From assembly GCA_036346255.1 (NCBI GenBank), contig CM070633.1, positions 13,020,001 to 13,084,000 of the forward strand: DNA of 64,000 bases, in the 5' to 3' direction. The stretch's first letter is position 1; every line of letters begins with the position of its first letter. Made by a program: the position numbers and the translations under genes. The notes below the pieces were generated by a model. That model had not been told where the DNA came from. It worked only from the letters and a program-made list of their open reading frames with translations, and made no database searches. Origin of the DNA: Ampelocalamus luodianensis (lineage: Eukaryota; Streptophyta; Magnoliopsida; Poales; Poaceae). Shown here one piece after another: positions 23,201-32,182 of the stretch.

Positions 23201-25634
23201 GACAGAGTATAGATAGTTAGATACGTGTGCAATTGTAGCAGTGTTCCCCTAGTTGCTTGGCACTAGTTGGGCGGTAGACCAGCGCCTAGCGCCTAATCAC
23301 CCTCTAGGCGGGATAAATCGGCTAGGCGAGAGGGCTGCACCTAGCGCCTAGGTGAACATTGAATTGCAGTTTAGCTATCAAATACGAATCCATAAGGACA
23401 CATTGGAGTAACTTTGTGAATCAGAATCTGTGCCTAATGGTGAAAGCGGCAAAAGGAACGAATTTTTTTTTAAAAAAAAATATTATTTTGAAAGATAATT
23501 ATAAAAATAAATAGTCCCTAAAAAAATTACAAAACTAGGTCCCTGTCGCCAATTCAACTGGCGATAGGAATACTGTTCATCCTATCAAAATTCAGTACTA
23601 TTTCTAGAAATTTTTAAATATAGCAAATGGACTCAAATAATTACGAAATTTTTTGTGGAGCCTCCTGACATAGTTTACTTACTTGTGTAATTTGTACATA
23701 ATTTTATCTGTTCATAATTTTTCTCTAAAATTCATTTAATAATACTGTTTGTAGGAATTTCTAACTGTATAAAATGAGCTTAAAAAATTATGATTTTTTT
23801 TGTGAAGGCTCCTTACATAGTGGAATTGATGGTGCAATTTTTCCAGGATTTTATATGTTCTGAAATTATCTCGAACAAACACCATGACATACTCTAGGTA
23901 AGAGACAATCATTTATACGTGGGAGTTTGTTCAAGACAATTTCAGAACATATATAATCCTGGAAAAATTACACCATCAATTCCACTACATAAGGAGCCTT
24001 CACAAAAAAAAATATAATTTTTGGAGCTCATTTTATACAGTTAGAAATTCCTACAAACAGTATCATTAAATGAATTTTGGAGAAACTTAAGAATGAATAA
24101 AATTATGAAAAAATTACACAAGTAAGCAAACGGTGTCGAAAGGCTCCACAAAATTTTTGTAATTTTTTGAGCTCATTTGCTATATTTAAAAATTTCTAGA
24201 AACAGTACTGAATTCTGATGGGATAAACAATGTTCCTATCGCTAGTTGAACTGGCGACAGGAGCCTGTCGCCAGTTCAACTGGTGACAGGGACCTAGTTT
24301 TGTAAATGTTTCGGACGACTACTTAGTCTTGTAATTTAAAAAAAAATGATATTATTTGTAAAAAAATTCCAAAAGGGACTACATGAATTAAAGCCTGTGC
24401 TATGGTATGGAGGGTTACACATGCAACACACTAAGAATGAAATACCTTCTATGCGTGCATTTGTCTTCAGAGTTTTAGTAAAGACAGACTTTTCAAAGGC
24501 CAACTTTGATGCATTATTCGGCCAATCATCTGAGAAGTACTTCACAGCAACACGCTTCCCTTCAGAATCCAGAAGCAAAATGTTCTTCACAGAAGGGCAA
24601 GTTTCCTGTGTAACAGTAACAAACAATTATTACATCAGCTTCATCAGAGAACTAAGCAAGCTGATGCTGCACTTCATATTCGTCAACAAAAAATCATCAT
24701 TTTCATCAAAAACAAAGCTAGCAATTGTGAAAAGGGAACAAATAAGAATGTTAGTAAATCAATTAAGAGTATAAAATATGGAATACATGATATGTTAACA
24801 GACAACATTTTACTTGTCTTATTACAAACTTAGTATGCCGTTATCTTGTCCCATGGCTGGGCAATTGTTTTTTACATTTAACATCAACTGTAAATCTGCT
24901 TTCCAATATGAAACTCTCAATATTATGATACAGTAAATAGGATGGACCAATTGGCTTCATAAGGACCACCCCTACTCTATGTGGAATGTACTGAATATAT
25001 TACATTTAAAGCATCATTCTGGATGCTTTTTTCTGATATAATAGAGTGTTGCTTCACAGAAAGAATTATGTTAATTAAAAATCATAATATAGTTTCAGTT
25101 TCAGTTTGCAATACAGGAATGACGGCCGAACTTCCAGTGCCATCTTGTAATGGGTATTAACAGCCAATTAGCATTGGTAGGTGAATCATTAGTCCATGAT
25201 GACATCAGGGTACGCTTTCATAGATTTCTATTCACTAGCTATTGAGGTTGATCTTGTCAGAAACCATTGCCACCAGATTCAGGCACACTTGGATTTGTCA
25301 CAATGACAATAGTTTCAGCTCATCTGCTCTCATTTGTCATGACCAGAGTTTCACTGCCAGTATATGAGAAATCAAAAGTTATTTGTTCCACTACATTTCC
25401 TTCCTTTCTTTAACGTTAACTGAAGCTGAATCCACATCTTTGTATGAAAAAACAATTAATCCGGTCTTGGGGTTGCGTAACCAAATTTAGTCGCACAAGG
25501 TCAAATCTAAAACCAGCACATCCCCGTCGGTACATTACGTATGTAGCTCTCATCAAACAAGCATCTCGTATGGTAATAAGTAACAGCAGCAGCTAAAGCT
25601 AAAAGAATCTGCTGACCTTGGCGAATTCCCCCAT
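20225..25634 (-). CDS. COPZ: Coatomer subunit zeta (COPI coat), six coding exons
   Basis: The protein is the small zeta subunit of the COPI coat, which pairs with gamma-COP in the adaptor-like subcomplex that coats Golgi-derived vesicles. Coding exons on the minus strand are 25634-25617, 24605-24446, 21767-21620, 21523-21446, 20451-20367 and 20284-20225 (stop TGA). All introns have GT...AG ends and phases 0, 1, 2, 2, 0 join without a break into about 182 residues, the family's usual length. Recognisable segments in order are PSVKNILLLDSEGKRVAVKY (exon 2), YKFVHDLHFFVTAGDDENEL (exon 3), EKRTALENLDLILLCIDE (exon 4), GIILETDANTIAGKVA (exon 5) and ISQALATAREHFARSLLK (exon 6). The longin-like fold spans most of the chain. 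Exon 1 encodes only MGEFAK. The start is the first ATG after a spliced 5' leader. Intron 2 is 2678 bp because three transposable elements inserted there. I see no premature stop, so it is probably functional. Confidence 0.96.
22033..23041 (+). mobile_element. Solo LTR, 1009 bp, in intron 2 of the coatomer gene
   Basis: The ends TGATACGGCGCC... and ...CGGGCCGTATCA fit an LTR, and both sides have the 5-bp duplication TGAGC (22028-22032 and 23042-23046). There is no internal region. A TATA-like GGGTATAAG near 22503 suggests plus orientation, opposite to the host gene. TGATAC...GTATCA ends are common in plant copia elements, so copia is likely but not proven. Confidence 0.9.
23239..23361. mobile_element. 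Short hAT-type MITE, 123 bp, in intron 2
   Basis: Inverted ends CAGTGTTCCCCTAG and CAATGTTCACCTAG enclose a CTAGGCG-rich core. The flanking 8-mers AATTGTAG (23231-23238) and AATTGCAG (23362-23369) match at 7 of 8 positions, as expected for a somewhat aged hAT duplication. Confidence 0.8.
23458..24368. mobile_element. Second fold-back Mutator-like element, about 0.9 kb, in intron 2
   Basis: Two long inverted arms (about 23530-23880 and 23930-24310) share with the 844-bp fold-back element blocks such as ggctccttacatagtgga and gtttgtaggaattt, so they belong to one family. Candidate 9-bp duplications are GCAAAAGGA (23449-23457) and CCAAAAGGG (24369-24377), 7 of 9 matching, so the borders are approximate. 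Near each end is a short palindrome built on CGCCAGTTCAACTGGCG. Right of the element the intron continues only about 70 bp to exon 2. Confidence 0.75.
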
Positions 25635-25938
25635 GGTCTCCTCTCCTCCTCCCCTGTTCCTAGGACCTGCGAACAAAACAAACCAATTATGGTAAGATCA
25701 ACAGCTCAGGATGACCGCAAAAACACGAAATGCGAACCCACGGATCCGAACATTCCGTTCTTGGCAAGATCCGGGTTCAAAACAAGAAGGAAAGAAACCG
25801 AGCAAAAGATCAGCGCGAGCCAGCCAGGATCGAGGAAACCCGCGCGGATCACACGTATCACACGTAGGAAACGCACGCGTGGGCTCCATCGCAAAGAATT
25901 CTCAAGACGGTGGGAGAGATCTGGAGGAGGAGTTTACC
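25635..25938 (-). other. 5' UTR of the coatomer gene with a 271-bp leader intron
   Basis: On the minus strand an acceptor (tttgttttgttcgcag) ends at 25667 just before the leader segment 25666-25635, and a good donor (gacgg|gtaaac) lies at 25937. The leader intron would be 25937-25667. This is inferred from splice signals only; plant housekeeping genes often have such 5' UTR introns. Confidence 0.65.
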
Positions 25939-26160
25939 CGTCTTTGGTTTCTTGGTGCCCGCGAGATCCGAGATGCAGTCTAGAGTATAGAGAAAGAGAA
26001 GTGAATGGGCGAAGGGAAATGAACGGGGCAAAATTGACCTGGACGAGGCCGTTGGTTTCAGGACGCAGGACGATGTAGTCCGGCCCAACTCTAATCTGGC
26101 TTCAGTGGCTCGGGACTGCTGCTTGGACCAATTACGGCCTGGTTGGATGAGATTGCCTGA
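25939..26160 (-). promoter_or_regulatory. Likely promoter region of the coatomer gene
   Basis: Going upstream on the minus strand there is a C/T-rich start region (about 25980-26030) and a TGGGCC element (about 26075-26082), resembling the site II/TCP-type elements of plant housekeeping promoters. No TATA box is evident. The truncated LINE starts roughly 200 bp upstream of the probable transcription start. Confidence 0.5.
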
Positions 26161-26204
26161 AAAAAAAAAATATCATCGCTGAAAACATTTCTCCGAGGAC
26201 GTAA

Positions 26205-27669
26205 GTAAGGCTGTGATTTCATTTTTCTTCGAGGATACTCCAAGGCTGCCCTGCAATCCTTTCGACCTTTCCGATCACATACCTCGGCTTATCACTCACC
26301 TTCAGAAGACTACGTCGAGTGGATTATCAGCCGCTCCTAGACAAAGTGGCGAGAAGGCTGGCGGGCTGGCAGGAGTGCCTCCTATCACCAGCAGGGAGAG
26401 CCACGCTGGTGAAATCTGTTCTAACCTCAATCCCCATTTACTACCTCACAGTTTTCAAGACCCCCAAGGAGATCCTTCGTGCCCTAGACAAAATCAGATG
26501 TCGTTTCCTTTGGGCTGGGCACGAAAATCTCTCAGGTGCTAAGTGCAAAATAAACTGGGGCAGAGTGTGTCGCCCAACCCACCTCGGTGGCCTCGGCATC
26601 CTCAGCCTTCAGCAATTCTCCTCGGCAATCAGACTACGCTGGCTATGGCAAGAGTGGAAGAGTCGATCCAAACCTTGGGTCGGCACGAAAATCCCTTGTG
26701 ACGACTCGGATCGACATCTCTTTGCGGCAGCAACTAGGATAACTCTGGGGGACAGCATGACGGCAAAATTCTGGTACTCGGCCTGGCTGGATGGAGAGGC
26801 ACCTAAAGATTTAGCACCCAAGATTTTCCAAATCTCAAAGCAGAAAAAACAGACCGTGGCCTCGGCTTTGCACAACGGGCGGTGGGTGCAGGACATAATT
26901 TCGACGAGGGGGTGGTCAATTCACCACTTCCAACAATTTGTAGGGCTTTGGACCAAAACCAACCAAATCCTCTTGTCACAAGGCATCCAAGACGAGATTT
27001 CCTAGAAGCAAACCACAAATGGAATCTACTCGGCAAGATCCGCCTACACCCTACACTTCCTGGGGTCCATCCAGACAAACTACAAAGCTTTAATTTGGAA
27101 AACAAAAGCCCCTCCAAAGTGCAAATTTTTCGCTTGGCTGGCAATACAAAATAAACTCTGGACCTCAGATAGACTGCAAGCTAGGGGATGACCAACCAAA
27201 CTTTTTGCCCCCTTTGGTGACACACCCCGGAATCGCCCATACACCTCTTCGCCCAATGTCGCTTCTCTGGAAGAATTTGAAGGCTTATGGCGGACTGGAC
27301 GGGTACTGATAGTCTACAACCATCTCGCTGGCCTCCTAGCTCAAACATTCTGGACTGGTGGTCAAACTTAGCGGAGAAGAAAGGCTTCCCAAGGAAAGCT
27401 AGGAGAACGATCCTGATCCTTATTATTTGGGAAATCTGGAAGGAATGAAACGCTAGAATCTTCAACAACAAAGCCGTCGCGCCCTTAGATCTTTTAGCGA
27501 CGATTAAAGAGGAGGGAAGATCTTGGTTTCTCGCGGGGGCTAAGTGCCTGGAGCTTTTCAATTTTAGTAATCAAGGCATTTTTCTAATCTCCTGTACTTT
27601 GCGGCTCTCGTCTGCCCCTTCTTTATTAATATAATGGGCAGCCCTCCTGCCGATTTCATTAAAAAAAAA
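26205..27669 (+). pseudogene. LINE (L1-type) retrotransposon, 5'-truncated ORF2
   Basis: The reading frame opens within the C-terminal part of the reverse transcriptase (YLGLSLTFRRLRRVDYQPLL, then LAGWQECLLSPAGRATLVKS) and runs on as a long frame to a TAG at 27003. The same frame continues into the zinc-binding reverse-transcriptase domain (YSARSAYTLQFLG, KAPPKCKFFAWLA, LWTSDRLQARG) with a second stop near 27187. The 3' end (ttctttattaatataatggg, then an A-run at about 27661-27669) is a LINE tail. Everything upstream of the RT thumb is missing, as is usual for aborted reverse transcription. No target duplication could be established. Confidence 0.88.
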
Positions 27670-28163
27670 TTCTTCCAGGAAAGCACTAGCACCGAAGCTT
27701 TTTTAAAAAACAGTTCTGATTGGTTTCCTGGAGAAGCATGATGTTTGGCAGTTTGTTTTTTTTTTATTAGGCGGGCCGGCTGTCATGAAGTAGCAAATGT
27801 CCAAAACACCCTAATGTAAATGATGAGTTTTGCTAATTTGAGAACTTTGTTAATCAGATTACTGCTCCTAGTAACCTTTCCTAATGTATAAAAAAATTGA
27901 GTTCTAGCTGCTAACTAGATCATTTATAATATCCTGACAAGAATTTTTTTTCTAGCAACAATATGAAGGGAGAGAAAAAACTGCAATATGAAATGAACAA
28001 GATTATTCACCAATGGCGATAAGGACGTTGGGTGGTGGTGCGATGAAGTACTCAGGCTGGAACCCAACTGGACATGAGCCGGAAGGAACGACGGCGGCAC
28101 GCCCCTGCGTTGCGCAGGAGAGGCCAGTGGGATGGGGCAAATGAAGTTACAGCTTGTTTGGCG
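27670..28163. other. Unassigned sequence between the LINE and the large MULE
   Basis: A short inverted repeat (tcttccaggaaagc near 27671 and gtttcctggagaag near 27728) may be a small MITE remnant. On the minus strand 28160-28005 has coding-like composition (frame containing GFQPEYFIAPPPNVLIAIG) and ends at a possible donor, so it could be an orphan exon, but I do not recognise it. Empty-site sequence continues beyond the MULE at 36222. Confidence 0.3.
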
Positions 28164-28172
28164 ACAACCGGG

Positions 28173-28438
28173 CCGAATTTTTTGCAATTTAGCTCTTTTT
28201 TGGTAAAAATCTCACATTTATACCCCGCTAGTCTTATTTCCGTTTGGACTCGGGGCCGGAATAGTGACTCACGGCGAGAATTAGCTGGCGCCATGAGTCA
28301 TGGCGCCGAGGTACCAAACCCTAGCCCGAGGCGCCAACAGGTCGGCACCTCGGCGCCATGACTCATGGCGCCGAAGTCAGGCTACTCTCCGCCGTGAGTC
28401 ATGGCGCACACCTCGGCGCCACGCATCTCGCGCCGAGC
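28173..28438 (+). repeat. Left TIR of the 8-kb MULE
   Basis: It matches the complement of 35944-36221. It holds two full palindromes (28287-28307, 28352-28372) made of ATGA(G/C)TCAT between GGCGCC arms, and partial copies near 28265 and 28392. Confidence 0.9.
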
Positions 28439-28780
28439 ATTCAAAAATAACCGCACGCCTTCCTCCTTCTCTCTCTCTCTCTCGCCGCCTTCGCCTTCCT
28501 CCTTCCTTCGCAGCCGCCGCCGCCGCTTCGCGCGGACCTGCCGCCGCCTCACGCGGCCCGAGAAAGCCGAGCCGCGCCGCTTCGAGGCGCTCCCGCCGCC
28601 CGAAGCAGCGCGCCTGTGGCTGCGCTGCGACCCGCATTGCCGCGCTCGAGCGCCCGCCATTGTTGCCGCTTCGAGCCGACGCCACGCCGCCGAGCCGAGC
28701 CACCCACCAACGACGCCACGCGCGCGCCCGCCACTGGCCGCTGACTTTCTCACCTGTACCAAGAGGTGATTTTTTTTTAA

Positions 28781-29340
28781 TGTAGTTAGTATTTTTTTTA
28801 TGTAGTTAGTAATTTAATTAGAAAATTTAGTTAGTAAATTTAGTTAGAAATGTAGTTAGTAAATTTAGTTAGAAATGTAGTTAGAAATTGTAGTTAGAAA
28901 TGTAGTTAGAAATTGTAGTTAGAAATGTAGTTTGAAATTGTAGTTAGAAATTTTATTTAGAGTTAGAAAATGTAGTTAGTAAATTTAGTTAGAAATTGTA
29001 GTTAGTTAGGTTTAGATATAGTTAGTTTAGTTAGATATGATGTATTTAGGGTTTAGATATTTAGTTAGACATAGCTAATTTAGCTAATTTAGTTAGAAAT
29101 TGTAGTTAGAAATTTAGTTAGATCTGATGTAGTTAGGGTTTAGATATATCGTTAGACATAGCAAATTTAGTAACATATAATGTAGTTAGGGTTTAGATAT
29201 AGTTAGTCATAGTTAGAAATTTTAATTTGTTTAGTTACATATAGTTAGTTAGTTAGACATAGTTATTTAGTTTGGTAGGTAGCAAATTACTTGGGTAGTT
29301 ATCAACTTAAATTAGTTACGTATGGAATTAGTTAGTATAC
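28781..29340 (+). repeat. TAGTTAGAAAT-type minisatellite inside the MULE
   Basis: Units of about 12-14 bp built on TGTAGTTAGAAAT repeat in tandem from about 28781 to 29010 and continue in degenerate form to about 29340, in the leader between the left TIR and the transposase start. Confidence 0.9.
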
Positions 29341-29387
29341 TATTTTACTATAATACATTAACTACCATTGCCTTTTGTATGGATTAG

Positions 29388-32096
29388 ATGGACAATCTAG
29401 TAACCTTGCACCATGGAGGCAGTATTGAGAAAGATGGTTATGGAAATGTGTCATTTGTTGGGATGGAAAGTGTGACCCTGCTGCTTAGTGATCGTCCGTC
29501 TTATGGTGAATTGGTCGCTAGAGCTCGTGAGGTTCTATGTTGTCATGGTAATGAGGATGACATCTCGCTGAGGGTGTACTTCAGTTTGGTTCTAGAGACT
29601 CTATTTTTAGGCTGATGGTCTCAATTGACTCGAGGATCAGGCAAAATTATGTCGATCGGTGATGAGGACCCAATATCAATGTTTGATTTGTTTGTGCGGA
29701 AGTTGTCCATTGATCCCAATCCTCATGGGCATTCACCCTCATGGGCATTCACCGATTTAGGTAGTCCTCCCCTTTGGACCCCCATTACCCAATTGTGATG
29801 CGGATGTGAACGAGCCGGTTGTGGTACCGATGCTCAATCCGCCGAATGAGATTGGAATTTCTCATCCTGCGCCCCTCAGAGATCCCTTTGACTCGTAACC
29901 ATCCAAGTAAGTGTCGAGTACCACTTTAGTTTACCGCTCATTAATCTATTCCTTTGTCTCAATTTTATCGTGTGTGGTTGTGATGCGAAGATGTTCCTAA
30001 AATGATGATCGCCCTCCCGTGGCACCTTCAGCAACATGGATCAATTCAGTAGGGCCTCTAACAGCGTTGATGTTCGGGATTGATGATGATGAGGAGTTTT
30101 ATGGGACGGCTAGAGCCGTTGATTCCGATGAAGACCGCCTGTTCTGCATTGACACAACAAGATATTGAGCTCATCGCACACCCCGCCCTAATCGTGATCC
30201 AAATATTGAAGAATTCAGCCTTAGTCATTCCCAAGGTGCTTATGCGAGAAGCGTAGACGACGAGTTGTTAGAGGCTCCCGGCCGGGATAGCATGGAAATC
30301 AAGAAGGGTTTGGTCTTCAAGGACTTGCCTACATTGAGAAGGTAAGGTGGTTACAGGAGTATTCGTGAAGCGCAAAAGGCCTTTCAAAGTTAGGCATTCC
30401 TATGTGCGTGGCGTTACAGTGGTGTGTGAGAAGGCCGATTGTAATTGGAGGTGTGTGCTAGGAAACGAAGGACACAGCAAGTTCAAGATCACAAAATCGT
30501 TGGCCCACACACTTGTGCAGAATCAAACTTGAAATGTATATCGCCATTGACATCTACCTCATTGCGAGATCACTATACTCAATCCGAATGGGGCCCAATT
30601 TGAAGGTGAGGACAATTATGGAGATGACACGTAAGATGTTCTGATACGACATAAGGTATGGAAAAGCATGGAGGGCAAAGTAGCGAGCCCGAAGATGATA
30701 TATGGGGATTGGGAGGAGGGGTACGATGAGCTGCCGCATTGTTCAATGCAATGAAAGCAGCTTAATCCAGCATGCATTACGAGTACATCCTCAAACCAAA
30801 TGAATGGAAGGATGGAAGGCGATTTTCTTCCGCGCATTCTCGTGTTTTCCAAAGGCATCGAGGCATTCGTGCATTGTCGTCCGCCTTCTCCATTGATGGT
30901 ACTTTTCTTCTTGGCAAGTACATGGGCACATTGTTGATAGCCATTTCGCTGACGCAGATAACACATTGGTCCTCTTGCGCTTGCTTTGGTGGAGAGGAGA
31001 ACAAAGATAGTTGGGGATGGTTCCCGCGCTTGTTGGATACATGTTGTTGGCCCCGCAGGAGGTTGGTGTCATATCCGATGCACACCAGGCATACTTAGTG
31101 TCAGACAGAGCAGATTCCGGCACGCACCTATCCATCACCGGTGGTGCACTCGGCACTCGCCGAGAATTTACTCCGTAAGGATGGTACAAAGGATAACTTT
31201 CTCTTTTCGAGGAGGTTGCACGCCGCCTTGAGGTGTCGTTGTTCAAGAGAAGCGGAACACCAAACCGGAACAAACACAGAGGGTAGACAAGTGGTTGAGA
31301 GGCTTGCCGAGGGAACTCGAGAAATGGACTAGGGCCTACGACCATGGTGGTCGGGCGGTATGAGTTTCATCAGCAACATGGTGAATCATTTAATAGTTTG
31401 CTAAAGGGTATACGTGCCATGCCCGTCAATGCAATCGTATCATTCACCTTCTACAAGCTTGTTGCGTGGTTCAACGATAGGCACTTGGATGCAATGGCAC
31501 GACAGAGTAGTAATGAGACATGGGCACCTAAACCCAAAAGCATCCGGAGAGGGCAAAGGATAGGCTCGCACACATGAGGTGTCATGTTTTGATCATAGTA
31601 CGGGCAAGTATGAGGTCATTGAAAGGGTGGTACAATGGCCGATGGTGAGGTCCGGCCGCCAAGGAGTCATATTGTCGTGCTCATTGATTTCTCTTGCACG
31701 TGTGGGAGAACAAGACAAGACCACTTTCCGTGTTCTCACTATGTTGCTTAGCCTAATCATCGCAACTATGCGCATTTGAGAGCAGATACCTAGGAGTTGG
31801 CGTTGATACCCTTGTTCTTACATGGTCTCCCGCTTGAGCCTTACCGACGAGGATGTGGCCACCTTACTCGGTCCAAGTACATAGCCGATCCAGTTGTCGT
31901 TGGAACAGACGTGGAGTAGAAAGAGGAGTAGACACAAGATGGTTATGGATCAAGTTTCGGAAGGACAAGGCGAGGAAGAGCAACCCCTTTCTTCTGCACC
32001 CGAGCATAACCAATGTGGCAAATGCGCAGATTTGGCCATAATTCTCGTGATTTGTCATCGCCACTTAGTCGTGCAAATAAATAATTATGAAGGGTT
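29388..32096 (+). pseudogene. MULE transposase (mudrA-type), degraded
   Basis: The N-terminus starts MDNLVTLHHGGSIEKDGYGN (29388), typical of grass MULE transposases. The MuDR DNA-binding region lies near 30347-30532 (RPFKVRHSYVRG, then CEKADCNWRC). The DDE core includes FSIDGTFLLGKYMGTLL with the first Asp at about 30895, ENKDSWGWF, and an ISDAH segment near 31069 with the second Asp. HHRWCTRH, SFNSLLKGIRAMPVNAIVSF (31380-31440) and a final CGKC zinc-knuckle-like segment (about 32008) follow in order. Frameshifts and stops separate nearly all segments. Given the order and coverage it was a full-length transposase. Confidence 0.9.
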
Positions 32097-32182
32097 TATT
32101 AATTAGTAACTTTGTATTTATTTCACTCTTGTACTCAATTTTACATTTTATCGTAACTAACATCCGCTATTTATGTTTGCAG

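Noticed and set aside
25689..26078. A 129-codon plus-strand ORF at the 5' end of the coatomer gene.
   Set aside because: Antisense to the leader and promoter of COPZ; Arg-rich shadow frame with no domain.
28300..28785. Overlapping 100-161-codon ORFs at the left end of the large MULE.
   Set aside because: They arise from the GC-rich TIR and leader; Ser/Arg/Ala-rich with no domain, and the palindromic repeats alone explain the open frames.
28781..29340. Regular short repeats that might suggest a CRISPR-like array.
   Set aside because: Units are contiguous 12-14-bp tandem repeats with no unique spacers, in a plant transposon.
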